From: Caulobacterales bacterium
GTDB lineage: Bacteria; Pseudomonadota; Alphaproteobacteria; Caulobacterales; Caulobacteraceae
Length of the DNA: 63,171 nucleotides
Reading direction: 5' to 3'
Assembly (NCBI GenBank): GCA_016183935.1
Contig: JACPDR010000033.1
Span: 1 to 63,171, forward strand
In this document: positions 18,133-26,871 of the stretch, one piece after another
How the letters are laid out: every line of letters begins with the position of its first letter
How positions within the stretch are numbered: position 1 is the stretch's first letter
Position numbers and translations under genes: made by a program
Notes under the pieces: generated by a model
What the model saw: the letters and a program-made list of their open reading frames with translations, nothing else
Databases searched by the model: none
What the model was told of the DNA's origin: nothing

Positions 18133-18837
18133 ATGATCCGCACCCTGACGACCGCCGCCGCGACCGCCCTGCTCGCCTGCGCCTCGACCGCCGCCGCCCA
18201 GGACATTCCCCAGGACACGCCTTCCGGCTCGTGGTCCTTCGCTGTCGGCGCCGCCACCGACAACCGCTCCAAGGCCGCGTCCAAGTCGGAAGGCGACCCC
18301 TTCGTCTGGGGCCAGGCCCAGTGGGAGAGCGCTTCGGGTCTGTTCTACGCCGGCGCGGGCGCCGAGACGATCAAGAGCGCCGGCTCCGAGCTTGAGGTCG
18401 AGATCAACACCGGCTTCCGGCCGCAGGTCGCCGGCTTCGACGTTACGCTCGAGGCCGCTCACAAGTGGCAGGTCGACGCCGACCCGGGCGCGGACGCCGA
18501 GGCGTGGGAATTCACCGCCGACGTCTCCCGTTCCATCGGCCCGGCCAGCGGCCGCGTTCGCCTGCAGTATTCCCCGGACGGAACGGGCGCGACCGAAGCC
18601 TGGACCTGGGCCGAGGCCCGCGTCGGCTGGGCCTTCACCGACAAGCTGGAAGCCACGGCCGCGGTCGGGCGGCGCGAACAGGCTGACAGCATCGACTACA
18701 CGGGCTGGAACGCCGGCTTCACCTACGCCCTGACGCGCAATGTCGAGGCCGATCTGCGCTATTACGCCACCGACGCCGAGGTTCCCGGCGAAAAGTACGA
18801 CGACGCCCTGGTCGCCGGCCTCAGCTTCGCCTTCTGA
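18133..18837 (+). CDS. TorF-like putative outer-membrane porin
   Basis: A 234-residue secreted protein with a Sec signal ending AAAQ at residue 23. The mature part alternates polar and aromatic residues in beta-strand-like runs and ends with GLSFAF, an outer-membrane barrel C-terminus. It resembles the TorF family of putative porins (small 8- to 12-strand barrels). It follows the flavin oxidoreductase by 26 bases on the same strand, but a functional link is not evident. Confidence 0.8.
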   Translation: MIRTLTTAAATALLACASTAAAQDIPQDTPSGSWSFAVGAATDNRSKAASKSEGDPFVWGQAQWESASGLFYAGAGAETIKSAGSELEVEINTGFRPQVAGFDVTLEAAHKWQVDADPGADAEAWEFTADVSRSIGPASGRVRLQYSPDGTGATEAWTWAEARVGWAFTDKLEATAAVGRREQADSIDYTGWNAGFTYALTRNVEADLRYYATDAEVPGEKYDDALVAGLSFAF

Positions 18838-18876
18838 GGCCTCGCAATCGGGGCCGGTCGTGCCTACCTTGAGGCC

Positions 18877-19086
18877 ATGACTCACAGACCCACCACGCTC
18901 GAACGCGCCTATGAACTCGCCCAGGAGGGCCGCTGCCGCACGGTCAGCGACATCAAACAGGCTCTCTCGGCCGAGGGCTTCGACCGCATCCAGGATTCCC
19001 TCTACGGCCCGACGCTGAGCGCGGCCCTGCGCAAGCTCTGCCAGGCCAACTATGTGGCGCCCGCCGAGGACGAAACCGCCGAGTAA
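18877..19086 (+). CDS. Small conserved-looking hypothetical protein
   Basis: A 69-residue cytoplasmic protein that I do not recognise. It has alternating helix-forming stretches (ERAYELAQEGRCRTVSDIKQAL, then LSAALRKLCQANY), which could form a small winged-helix-like or ProQ-like helical domain, but no motif is decisive. It lies between the porin gene and the first cold-shock gene leader, with good codon usage for this genome. Confidence 0.65.
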   Translation: MTHRPTTLERAYELAQEGRCRTVSDIKQALSAEGFDRIQDSLYGPTLSAALRKLCQANYVAPAEDETAE

Positions 19087-19128
19087 GGTCCGCCTTGCTT
19101 TCGCCGCTGGGACAGTCCACAAATGCCC

Positions 19129-19248
19129 CGTCGATCTCTCTGCGAAACGCCACCCTCTGCTTTCGCACTGAGGTCTAGCCGCTCCTTTTAGACCCGACAG
19201 GCCTCCAGGGGCTCTTCCCTGAGGCCAACGCCAAACGGAGGTCTAAAC
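19129..19248 (+). promoter_or_regulatory. Leader of the first cold-shock gene, copy 1 of a duplicated leader
   Basis: The 120 bases before the first csp start share several blocks with the leader of the second csp gene: a 22-base block at 19129-19150, GACCCGACAGGCCTCC at 19191-19206, and a CGGAGGTC ribosome-binding region at 19236-19243. The blocks keep order and similar spacing in both copies. Conservation outside the coding region suggests a structured 5' untranslated region, as is known for csp mRNAs in other bacteria. Confidence 0.7.
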
Positions 19249-19461
19249 ATGGCTACCGGCACTGTGAAATGGTTCAACGGCACCAAGGGCTACGGCTTCA
19301 TCCAGCCTGACGACGGCGGCAAGGACGTGTTTGTCCACATCTCGGCCGTCGAGCAAGCCGGCCTGCGCGGCCTGGATGAAAACCAGAAGGTTTCCTACGA
19401 AATCGAGCGCGACAAGCGTTCGGGCAAGGAATCCGCTGGTCAACTGAAGACCGAGGGCTGA
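19249..19461 (+). CDS. CspA-family cold-shock protein (copy 1)
   Basis: A 70-residue single cold-shock domain. RNA-binding motifs RNP1 (KGYGFIQP, residues 13-20) and RNP2 (VFVHIS, about 28-33) are intact, followed by [17 protein letters not shown]. Such proteins bind single-stranded RNA/DNA and melt mRNA structure. The ribosome-binding site GGAGG is 7 bases before ATG. A strong intrinsic terminator follows at 19498-19531. A second csp copy with a matching leader starts at 19713. Confidence 0.97.
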   Translation: MATGTVKWFNGTKGYGFIQPDDGGKDVFVHISAVEQAGLRGLDENQKVSYEIERDKRSGKESAGQLKTEG

Positions 19462-19497
19462 GTTCAGGCGCCGGTCTCCGGCGCATGACTTTTCCGG

Positions 19498-19531
19498 CGG
19501 CGGCGGATGCGAAAGCGTCCGCCGCCGTTTT
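19498..19531 (+). terminator. Intrinsic terminator after the first cold-shock gene
   Basis: A 13-bp GC-rich stem (19498-19510 with 19515-19527, one G-T pair) is closed by a GAAA tetraloop at 19511-19514 and followed by TTTT at 19528-19531. This is a textbook intrinsic terminator, so the two csp genes are separate transcription units. Confidence 0.88.
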
Positions 19532-19584
19532 GGTGTCCGGCGGCAGCGCTTGCTATTGTCGCGGGAAAGGCCCACCTAGGGCTT

Positions 19585-19712
19585 CGTCGATCTCTCTGCG
19601 AAACGCTGCTGTCCCTTTGCATCGCGCACCGAGGTCCAAAGCCGATCCCATTCAGACCCGACAGGCCTCCCGGACTCTTTCCGGCGGTCAACTGCTAGCG
19701 GAGGTCCTGAAA
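19585..19712 (+). promoter_or_regulatory. Leader of the second cold-shock gene, copy 2 of the duplicated leader
   Basis: Matching blocks to the first leader occur at 19585-19606 (22 bases identical), 19655-19670 (16 bases identical) and GCGGAGGTCCT just before the start. Between the blocks the sequence has diverged. Total length to the start codon is 128 bases, against 120 in the first copy. Confidence 0.7.
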
Positions 19713-19925
19713 ATGGCTACCGGCACTGTGAAATGGTACAACTCCACCAAGGGCTATGGCTTCATCGCCCCCGATGACGGCGGCAAGGACGTGTTCGTCC
19801 ACGCTTCGGCCGTCGAGGTCTCGGACCTGGGTTCGCTCAACGAAAACCAGAAGGTCTCCTACGAGATCGAGCGCGACTCGCGCTCGGGCAAGGAATCGGC
19901 CGGTCGCCTGAAGGCCGCCGAATAG
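19713..19925 (+). CDS. CspA-family cold-shock protein (copy 2)
   Basis: A 70-residue cold-shock domain, nearly identical in the first half to the upstream copy ([27 protein letters not shown]) and diverging in the centre ([11 protein letters not shown]). RNP1 and RNP2 are both intact. The open frame extends upstream to 19485, but ATG at 19713 matches the family start, and the upstream stretch is the conserved leader. A 12-bp hairpin at 19942-19969 follows the stop codon. Confidence 0.97.
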   Translation: MATGTVKWYNSTKGYGFIAPDDGGKDVFVHASAVEVSDLGSLNENQKVSYEIERDSRSGKESAGRLKAAE

Positions 19926-19941
19926 TTTCCGACTGACGGAA

Positions 19942-19969
19942 GGGCCGGCCGCCGGACGGCGGTCGGCCC
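19942..19969 (+). terminator. GC-rich hairpin after the second cold-shock gene
   Basis: Arms 19942-19953 and 19958-19969 pair over 12 bp with one G-T pair and a GGAC loop. There is no U tract, so it may be a weak terminator or an mRNA-stabilising 3' hairpin. Confidence 0.5.
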
Positions 19970-19999
19970 AACCACCGTATCTTGCCCCAGGAGACTGTA

Positions 20000-20260
20000 A
20001 TGACCCCGCTTGCCGACATGATCCCCGCCATGAGCGATCCCGACCTCAAGGCCCTGCGCGCCAACGCCGCCCGCCTGTCGGAATCCGGCTCCGCGGTCCA
20101 GATGAACACCGCCGCCGAGATCCTCCCCCTGATCGACGCCGAGACCGCCCGCCGCGCCGCCGCCCCGTCCACGACGGTCAAGAAGCCCCGCGCCCCGGCG
20201 AAGAAGAAGGTCGTCCCCGCCAGCGGCCACCAGACCGCCCTGCCGACCAAGGCGGCCTAG
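20000..20260 (+). CDS. Small hypothetical protein with Lys/Ala/Pro-rich tail
   Basis: An 86-residue protein that I do not recognise. The N-terminal part is helical (DMIPAMSDPDLKALRANAARL), and the tail (about 60-86) is rich in Lys, Pro and Ala (KKPRAPAKKKV), suggesting nucleic-acid contact or disorder. I start it at ATG 20000, which has CAGGAGA 5 bases upstream; the longer frame would need a TTG. It follows the second csp hairpin and is convergent with the cystathionine lyase/synthase gene. Confidence 0.7.
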   Translation: MTPLADMIPAMSDPDLKALRANAARLSESGSAVQMNTAAEILPLIDAETARRAAAPSTTVKKPRAPAKKKVVPASGHQTALPTKAA

Positions 20261-20289
20261 GCTCCCACCCTCCCCGTCCTCTCCTCGGG

Positions 20290-21453
20290 TCAGGCCAGCG
20301 CCTGATCCAGGTCCGCGATCAGGTCCTCGACCTCCTCCACGCCCACCGACAGCCGGATCAGGTTCTCCGTCACCCCGCCCGCCTCGCGCACCTCCTTCGG
20401 CACACTGGCGTGGGTCATGATGGCCGGGTGGTTGACCAGGCTCTCCACGCCGCCCAGCGACTCCGCCAGGGTGAAGACCTGCACCCGCTCCAACACCTGT
20501 TTCGTCCGCGCCAGGTCGCCGTCGATGATGGCCGTGACCATGCCGCCGAACCGCCCGTTCATCTGCTTCGCCGCCAGCTCGTGCTGCGGATGGCTGATCA
20601 GGCCCGGGTAGATCACCCTGGCGATCCCCTTCCGCTCCTCCAGCCAGCGCGCCACCGCCAGGGCGTTCTCGTTGTGCGCCTTCATGCGCAGGCCCAGCGT
20701 CTTCAGGCCCCGGTTGGCGAGGAAGGCGTCGAACGGCCCCATCACCCCGCCCACCGAGTTCTGGAGGAACTTGATCTCCTTCGCCAGCTCCGGATTCGCC
20801 GTCACCAGCGCCCCGCCGATGATGTCCGAATGGCCGTTCAGGTATTTGGTCGCCGAGTGCATGACGATGTCCGCCCCCAGCTTCAGCGGCTGCTGGCTCC
20901 ACGGCGTCGCGAAGGTGTTGTCGACCACCAGTTTGAGGCCATGCGCCTTGGCGATCTTCGACAGGCCGGCGATGTCGGCCAGCTTCATCAGCGGATTGGT
21001 CGGCGTCTCGACCCACAGCATCCTGGTCTTCGGCGTGATCGCCGCCTCGACCGCCTTGAGGTCGCTCAGGTCGACATAGGCGAAGTCCAGCCCCATCGAG
21101 CGCCGCCGCACCCGCTCGAACAGCCGCCACGAGCCGCCGTACAGGTCATCCCCCGTGACGATGTGCGACCCGGCGTCCAGCAACTCCAGCGCCGTCGAGG
21201 TCGCCGCCATGCCGCTGGCGAAGCCGAAGCCGTGCGTGCCGCCTTCGAGGTCGGCCAGGCAGGCCTCGAACGCCTCCCGCGTCGGGTTCTTGCCCCGGGC
21301 GTATTCATAGCCCTTGTTCACGCCCGGGCTTTCCTGGGCGTAGGTCGAGGTGGCGTAGATCGGCGTCATCACCGCGCCCGTGGTCGGGTCGGGCCGCTGC
21401 CCGGCGTGGATGGCGCGGGTCGAGAAACCCTGGCTGTTCTTCAGCGAGCTCAT
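20290..21453 (-). CDS. Cystathionine gamma-lyase/gamma-synthase family PLP enzyme
   Basis: A 387-residue Cys/Met-metabolism PLP enzyme. Landmarks are FSTRAIHAGQRPDP at the start, the YEYARGKNPTREAFE PLP phosphate-binding region, VVDNTFATPW, and the Schiff-base lysine in SATKYLNGHSD. Family members either make cystathionine from an activated homoserine or split it to cysteine, and the two are hard to tell apart by sequence. Being in an operon with cystathionine beta-synthase (22224-23627) favours gamma-lyase, giving homocysteine to cysteine conversion. The start overlaps the stop of the hydrolase gene by four bases. The frame upstream of 21453 is antisense shadow. Confidence 0.9.
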   Translation of the reverse strand: MSSLKNSQGFSTRAIHAGQRPDPTTGAVMTPIYATSTYAQESPGVNKGYEYARGKNPTREAFEACLADLEGGTHGFGFASGMAATSTALELLDAGSHIVTGDDLYGGSWRLFERVRRRSMGLDFAYVDLSDLKAVEAAITPKTRMLWVETPTNPLMKLADIAGLSKIAKAHGLKLVVDNTFATPWSQQPLKLGADIVMHSATKYLNGHSDIIGGALVTANPELAKEIKFLQNSVGGVMGPFDAFLANRGLKTLGLRMKAHNENALAVARWLEERKGIARVIYPGLISHPQHELAAKQMNGRFGGMVTAIIDGDLARTKQVLERVQVFTLAESLGGVESLVNHPAIMTHASVPKEVREAGGVTENLIRLSVGVEEVEDLIADLDQALA

Positions 21454-22208
21454 GCGGTGTCCTGATCCATGCGGCCGATGTTGCCGCCGTAAAACTCGGC
21501 CGAGCGCGCGAATATCTCGGCCCACTCGGGGGGTCTGAACAGATGGCCGGCGCCGGCGATCACTTCAACCCGCACGTTGACGTCGTGACCTCGCAGGAAG
21601 CGCACCCAGGTTTCCGTATTGCGCGGCAGCACATGGGTGTCGTTCTCCGCCCGGAGGATCAACACCGGAATACGCCGCCGGGGCGGGCGCGGCGTGTAGA
21701 CGTCCACCCCGCCCGCCAATCCGATCGCCGCCGCCGCCCGGCTGTTGCCCAGCGCCCCGTCGACGGCGACATAGGAACCCAGCGAATAGCCGAACATCGC
21801 CGTCCGCCGCCGGTCCACGCCCCGGTCGATGAACCAATCGACGGCGTGCTCACCGACGTCGCGCCACGCCTCCATCATCCGTTCCGGCCGGACGCCGTCA
21901 TCGGGGAAGGCGTCGGTGTAGAGGGGCGTCAGCACCTGATAGCCGTCGCCCGCGAACCGCATCGCCAGCTCATGCCACGGCCCGGCGTTGCGGATGCGCC
22001 CGCCGGAGCCGTGCATCATCACGATCGCCGCCCGCCGCCCCTCGCCGGCGGGCCGGTAGTGTATGGCGCGGATCACCTTGCCGTGGCTCGCGAAGGGCGC
22101 TTCCCCGTAGGTCGGCGCGGGCGGCCCGGCCTGCGCCGCGGCGCTCGCGGGCGCCCCGACCACCATGGCGACGGCGCCGAGCAGGCCCTGGCGACGGTCC
22201 AGCCTCAT
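21450..22208 (-). CDS. Secreted alpha/beta hydrolase, dienelactone hydrolase-like
   Basis: A 252-residue alpha/beta hydrolase. The N-terminus (MRLDRRQGLLGAVAMVVGAPASAAAQA) is an export signal with twin arginines. HGSGGR near residue 66 forms the oxyanion region, the nucleophile is the serine in FGYSLGSY, an acidic residue lies in LRAENDTH, and the histidine is in AGAGHLF. The fold matches the dienelactone hydrolase group. It lies between the CBS gene and the cystathionine lyase gene in one operon, which is unusual since its likely periplasmic location does not fit cysteine synthesis. Substrate unknown. Confidence 0.85.
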   Translation of the reverse strand: MRLDRRQGLLGAVAMVVGAPASAAAQAGPPAPTYGEAPFASHGKVIRAIHYRPAGEGRRAAIVMMHGSGGRIRNAGPWHELAMRFAGDGYQVLTPLYTDAFPDDGVRPERMMEAWRDVGEHAVDWFIDRGVDRRRTAMFGYSLGSYVAVDGALGNSRAAAAIGLAGGVDVYTPRPPRRRIPVLILRAENDTHVLPRNTETWVRFLRGHDVNVRVEVIAGAGHLFRPPEWAEIFARSAEFYGGNIGRMDQDTA

Positions 22209-22223
22209 CCCGCGGCCCGATCC

Positions 22224-23627
22224 CTACCGGTTCAGGCTCAGGTGGTTGATCAGGTCGCTGCGGGTGATCAGGCCGACGAATTTCTCGCCGTCCAGCACGA
22301 TGGCCACCCGGTCGCGGTCGAACAGCGGGATCAGCGCCTCCAGCGGCTCGCCCACCTGCACCGTGTCCAGATCGCGCGTCATCACCGAGCCGACCGGCTT
22401 TCTGAACCGCGCCTCGCGGGTGATCTCGTCGGTGTTCATGACGTGGACGATGTCGCTCTCGTCGACGATGCCGACCAGCCGCCCGTCCTGGATCACCGGC
22501 AGCTGGGACACATCCGCGCCCTTCATCCGCTTGAAGGCGGTGTCGAGCGTGTCGTCCGGACCGATGACGACCACGTCCCCGTCCTCGTATTTGCGGGTGA
22601 TCAGGTCCGACAGATCGCCGTGCATCGGCTCGTCGCCCAGTCCCTGCTCGGCCAGCCAGGCGTCGTTGTAGACCTTGGACAGGTATTTGGCCCCGGTGTC
22701 GCAGACGAAGCTCACCACCCGCTTCGGCTCGGTCTGCGCCCGGCACCAGCGCAGGGCCGCGGCGATCAGCGTCCCGGACGACGACCCGGCCAGCACCCCC
22801 TCCTTCAGCAGCAGTTCGCGCACCGTGGCGATCGCCTCGGCGTCGGGGATCGAATAGGCGCAATCGATCAGGCTCATGTCGGCCGTGTCCGGCACGAAAT
22901 TCTGCCCGATGCCCTCGACCGTGTAGCTGCCCTCCGGCCCCGGCACGCCCTCGTTGACGATCCCGGCCAGGGTCGAGCCGACCGGATCGGCCAGGATCAC
23001 CGTGGCGTCCGAGCCGACGCTCTTCAGGAAGCGGGCGATGCCCGTGATCGTCCCGCCCGAGCCGATGCCGGCGACGACGGCGTCGACCTGGTGGTCCATC
23101 TGCTCCCAGATTTCCGGACCGGTGGTCTTGAAGTGGGCCTCCGAGTTGGCGTCGTTGGCGAACTGGTTGACGTAGAACCCGCCCGGGATCTGCTGCGCCA
23201 GTCGCTCGGCCATATCGGTGTAGTATTCCGGATGCCCGTGCGGCACGTCCGAACGTGTCAGGCGAACATCCGCGCCCATCGCTCTGAGATGTTGAATCTT
23301 TTCCTTGGACATCTTGTCCGGGATGACCAGCAGCACCTTATAGCCCTTGGCCTGCCCCACCAGCGTCAGCGCCAGCCCGGTATTGCCAGCCGTCGCCTCC
23401 ACGATGGTCCCGCCGGGCTTCAGGAATCCTTCCCGCTCGGCCGCCGCGATCATCGACAGGGCGATGCGGTCCTTGATCGACCCGCCCGGGTTCTGCGATT
23501 CCAGCTTGAGGAACAGCCGGCATTTGCCGGTGTCCATCCGCGTGACCTCCACCATCGGCGTCCGGCCGATCAGGTCCAGCAGGGACGCGGTGGGGCCGGT
23601 CAGGACCGGGACGGCGGCTAGGGACAT
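22224..23627 (-). CDS. Cystathionine beta-synthase with C-terminal CBS pair
   Basis: A 467-residue PLP enzyme. The catalytic domain (about 1-325) has LESQNPGGSIKDR with the Schiff-base lysine, TAGNTG for substrate binding and GSGGTITG for the PLP phosphate. Two CBS motifs follow (about 345-465: MKGADVSQLPVIQDGRLVGI and the late DRVAIVLDGEKFVGLITRSD), matching the layout of full-length cystathionine beta-synthase. It condenses serine and homocysteine to cystathionine; in the same operon the lyase-type enzyme can convert this to cysteine. The gene is first in the operon and divergent from RNase R across 109 bases. It could also act as a cysteine synthase, but the CBS pair favours this call. Confidence 0.92.
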   Translation of the reverse strand: MSLAAVPVLTGPTASLLDLIGRTPMVEVTRMDTGKCRLFLKLESQNPGGSIKDRIALSMIAAAEREGFLKPGGTIVEATAGNTGLALTLVGQAKGYKVLLVIPDKMSKEKIQHLRAMGADVRLTRSDVPHGHPEYYTDMAERLAQQIPGGFYVNQFANDANSEAHFKTTGPEIWEQMDHQVDAVVAGIGSGGTITGIARFLKSVGSDATVILADPVGSTLAGIVNEGVPGPEGSYTVEGIGQNFVPDTADMSLIDCAYSIPDAEAIATVRELLLKEGVLAGSSSGTLIAAALRWCRAQTEPKRVVSFVCDTGAKYLSKVYNDAWLAEQGLGDEPMHGDLSDLITRKYEDGDVVVIGPDDTLDTAFKRMKGADVSQLPVIQDGRLVGIVDESDIVHVMNTDEITREARFRKPVGSVMTRDLDTVQVGEPLEALIPLFDRDRVAIVLDGEKFVGLITRSDLINHLSLNR

Positions 23628-23736
23628 TCAAACACTCCGGGGGTTCGAGCCGGAAGCTAGGCTCCACCCCTCTTCACGACAAGCCGCGCAAGATTTCGCC
23701 TCCGAACGGGCGAGAAGCGCGTTATCAAGGACTCAA

Positions 23737-26064
23737 ATGACAAGATCCCCCAAGAGGCCGCCCGCCGGCCTGCCCGACAAAGACACCCTCCTCGCCTTCC
23801 TGCGCGAAGCCGGATCGGCCGAGAAGACCGACATCGCCCGCCACTTCGGCCTGAAGGGCGGCGATCGCCGCGCCCTGCGCGAAATGATCCGCGAGCTCGA
23901 GGCCGAAGGGCGCCTCGGCAAGCGCGGCCGCAAGGGCTTCTCCGAAGCCGGCGCCCTGCCCCCCGTCGGCGTCGCCGATGTAGTCGAACGCGACGTCGAC
24001 GGCGAACTCTATGTGCGTCTCGTCGAGGCCTCGCCCGACGCCCCGCGCGCCATCCTCGTGGCCGACAACGACCGGCCCGGCTCCGCGCCCGGCCTCGGCG
24101 ACCGGGTGCTGGCCAAATTCGCCCGCGGCGTCGACGGCTGGGAAGCCCGGCTGATCAAGAAGCTGGACACCGAGACCAACCGCGTCCTCGGCGTCATCCG
24201 CAAGTCGAACAGGGAGGTCCGGGTCGAGCCCGTCGACCGCCGCTCGAAGGACGTCCTGCTGGTGTCGCACGCCCAGGGCGCCGACCTCCGCGACGGCGAC
24301 CTTGTGCTGGCCGCCATCGAGCGCGGCGAGCAGCGCTACGGTCCCAGGCGCGGCAAGATCCTCGAGACCATCGGCCGCGAGGACGATCCCCGCGCCGCCT
24401 CCCTGATCGCCATCGCCGCCCACAACGTGCCGATGGGCTTCTCGGAGAAGGTTCAGCAGGAGGCCCAGGACCAGGAGCTGCCCTCGCTCAAGGGCCGCGA
24501 GGATCTGCGCGACCTGCCGCTGATCACCATCGACCCGGCCGACGCCCGCGACCACGACGACGCCGTCTTCGCCCAGCGCGACGAGGATCCGAAGAACCCC
24601 GGCGGCTGGATCGTCTGGGTCGCCATCGCCGACGTCGCCGCCTACGTCCGCCCTGGCACGACCCTCGACCGCGAGGCGCGCGAAAAGGGCAACTCCACCT
24701 ACTTCCCCGACCGCGTCGAGCCGATGCTGCCCGAGGTCCTGTCCAACGGTCTGTGCAGCCTCAAGCACGGCGAGAACCGCGCCTGCCTCGCCGTCCGCAT
24801 GATCTTCGACAAGGACGGGCGCAAAACGGGGCATAAGTTCCTGCGCGGCCTGATGCGGTCGCACGCCAGCCTCAGCTACGAACAGGCCCAGGCCGCCATC
24901 GACGGCCCCGAGGCCGGCGGCGGGACCGACGAGGTCACCGGTCCGATCATGGACCTGATCCTCTACCCGCTGTGGAACGCCTATCGCGCCATGCTCAAGG
25001 GCCGCCTCAAGCGCAGCCCGCTGGCCATCGAAAGCCCCGAGCGCAAGGTGCTGATGGACCCCGGCGGCGGCATCGGCACGATCGAGCCGCGCAAGTCGCT
25101 GGAGGCGCATCGCCTGATCGAGGAGATGATGATCCAGGCCAACGTCTGCGCCGCCGAGACGCTGGAACAGAAGAAGACGCCCCTGCTCTACCGGGTCCAC
25201 GACGCGCCCAGCCAGGAGAAGCTGTTCAACCTCGGCGACTTCCTGCAGACCATCGGCAAGCCGTGGAACAAGGGCGAGCCGGCCACGACGAAGCGGTTCA
25301 ACAAGCTGCTCGACGAGACCCGCGACACGCCGCACGCCGAGGTCGTCAACGAGGTGGTCCTGCGCACCCAGATGCAGGCCGTCTACAGCCCCGAGAACGT
25401 CGGCCACTTCGGCCTCAACCTCGACCGCTACGCCCACTTCACCTCGCCGATCCGGCGCTATTCCGACCTGATCGTCCACCGCGGCCTGATCCGCGGCCTC
25501 GGCCTCGGCAAGGATGGGCTGACGGACCGCGAGATCGCCGAGCTGCCGGCCATCGCCGAACAGGTCACCATGACCGAGCGCCGCTCCATGGCCGCCGAGC
25601 GCGCCGCCATGGACCGCTACATGGCCGCCTTCCTGTCCGAGCGCGTCGGCGCGACCTTCACGGGCCGGATCACCGGCGTCACCCGCTTCGGCCTGTTCGT
25701 CCGGCTGGACGAGACCGGCGCCGACGGCCTGGTGCCCGTCTCCACCCTGGGCGGGGAATATTTCCATCACGACGACCGCGTCCACGCCCTCGTCGGCGAG
25801 CGCAGCGGCCAGCGCTGGACCCTGGGCCGCACCGTCGAGGTCAAGCTGGTCGAGGCCACCCCGGTCACCGGCGGTCTGGTCTTCGAAATGCTCTCCGACC
25901 CCGCCCCGCGCGACCCTAACGCTCCCGCCGCCCGCCTCGGGGTGCGTGGCCGGGGCGGCGACGGCTTCCCCAAGCGCGGCGGCGGCCGTCCGGGCGGTCC
26001 GAAGCCGAGGGGCGGCAAACCCTCCGGCGGTCTGAAGGGCGTCCGCAAGGGCAAGAGGCGGTGA
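23737..26064 (+). CDS. rnr: Ribonuclease R
   Basis: A 775-residue 3'-5' exoribonuclease. An N-terminal winged-helix region (about 10-65, AEKTDIARHFGLKGGDRRALREM) and cold-shock domains lead into the RNB catalytic domain, with the metal-binding TIDPADARDHDDAVF. Later come the NVGHFGLNLDRYAHFTSPIRRYSDL signature and a C-terminal S1 domain (ATFTGRITGVTRFGLFVRL). The tail is Arg/Gly/Lys-rich, as usual for RNase R. The start at 23737 is chosen over the longer frame from 23347 because the latter is antisense to the CBS gene. It degrades structured RNA. The Nudix gene starts in its stop codon (GTGA overlap). Confidence 0.96.
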   Translation: MTRSPKRPPAGLPDKDTLLAFLREAGSAEKTDIARHFGLKGGDRRALREMIRELEAEGRLGKRGRKGFSEAGALPPVGVADVVERDVDGELYVRLVEASPDAPRAILVADNDRPGSAPGLGDRVLAKFARGVDGWEARLIKKLDTETNRVLGVIRKSNREVRVEPVDRRSKDVLLVSHAQGADLRDGDLVLAAIERGEQRYGPRRGKILETIGREDDPRAASLIAIAAHNVPMGFSEKVQQEAQDQELPSLKGREDLRDLPLITIDPADARDHDDAVFAQRDEDPKNPGGWIVWVAIADVAAYVRPGTTLDREAREKGNSTYFPDRVEPMLPEVLSNGLCSLKHGENRACLAVRMIFDKDGRKTGHKFLRGLMRSHASLSYEQAQAAIDGPEAGGGTDEVTGPIMDLILYPLWNAYRAMLKGRLKRSPLAIESPERKVLMDPGGGIGTIEPRKSLEAHRLIEEMMIQANVCAAETLEQKKTPLLYRVHDAPSQEKLFNLGDFLQTIGKPWNKGEPATTKRFNKLLDETRDTPHAEVVNEVVLRTQMQAVYSPENVGHFGLNLDRYAHFTSPIRRYSDLIVHRGLIRGLGLGKDGLTDREIAELPAIAEQVTMTERRSMAAERAAMDRYMAAFLSERVGATFTGRITGVTRFGLFVRLDETGADGLVPVSTLGGEYFHHDDRVHALVGERSGQRWTLGRTVEVKLVEATPVTGGLVFEMLSDPAPRDPNAPAARLGVRGRGGDGFPKRGGGRPGGPKPRGGKPSGGLKGVRKGKRR

Positions 26065-26786
26065 CGGCGCGGCCACATCCCTTCGACGCCGCCCAGGACC
26101 TGAAGGACGCGCCCCGCACCGGCGATCGCCAGCGCCCGAAGGACGCCGCCACCCTGATCGTGACCCGGGTCCGGAAAGGTTCGGCCGAGGTGCTGATGGG
26201 CCGACGCGCGCCCGGCCACGTCTTCATGGCCTCCAAATGGGTCTTCCCCGGCGGCCGCGTCGAGCGCACCGACGCCGGCGCCGCCTCGGCGACCGAACTG
26301 CCGTCTCCCGACTCCGCCCGTCTGGCCCGCGAGGTCACGCCCCGTCGCGCCCGCGCCCTCGCCCTCGCCGCCGTGCGCGAGACCTTCGAGGAAACCGGCC
26401 TGCTGCTGGCCGAACCCGCCCCGCCCGCCTCCGTCGCCGGTCCGTGGCGCGAGTTCCGCGCCGTCGGCGCCCTGCCCGATCTGGCGGCGCTCCACTACAT
26501 CGCCCGCGCCATCACCCCGCCGGGCCGGAGCCGCCGTTTCGACGCCCGCTTCTTCATGGCCGACGCCTCCGCCCTGCGGCATCCGGAGCCCACCGCCGGC
26601 TCCGGCGAACTGGACGAGATCGCCTGGCTGCCGCTGGACGAGGCCCGCGCCGTCGACCTACCGGCCATCACCCGCTTCGTCCTCGCCGAGGTCGCGGAAC
26701 GCCTGACCGTTCCGGATCGGCCTTTGCCTTTCGTGCGCATGGTCCGCGGCCGCCACGCCGTCGACTATCAGGACGAGCCGGCCTGA
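26061..26786 (+). CDS. Nudix hydrolase
   Basis: A 241-residue Nudix-fold protein starting at a GTG that overlaps the RNase R stop. The Nudix box is visible as AVRETFEETGLLL with its REx2EE core, although the insertion between the first glycine and the box is longer than usual. Members hydrolyse nucleoside diphosphates linked to another moiety. Early VLMGRRAPGHVFMASKWVFPGG fits the larger NUDT19-like/CoA-diphosphatase group. Coupling to RNase R suggests co-expression in RNA or nucleotide turnover, by inference only. Confidence 0.9.
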   Translation: MTARPHPFDAAQDLKDAPRTGDRQRPKDAATLIVTRVRKGSAEVLMGRRAPGHVFMASKWVFPGGRVERTDAGAASATELPSPDSARLAREVTPRRARALALAAVRETFEETGLLLAEPAPPASVAGPWREFRAVGALPDLAALHYIARAITPPGRSRRFDARFFMADASALRHPEPTAGSGELDEIAWLPLDEARAVDLPAITRFVLAEVAERLTVPDRPLPFVRMVRGRHAVDYQDEPA

Positions 26787-26871
26787 CCGTCCCTGACGAA
26801 CCGTCGACGCCGGGTTGCTCCGCCCGGCAAGTCTGCGCTCTATTCGGCGCCAGGGAAGAGGGAGGGATGGA

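Noticed and set aside
23725..26076. A 783-residue frame antisense to RNase R and a similar one over the hydroxylase-sulfotransferase gene (27546-29897)
   Set aside because: No recognisable domains, and both lie over clearly conserved genes.
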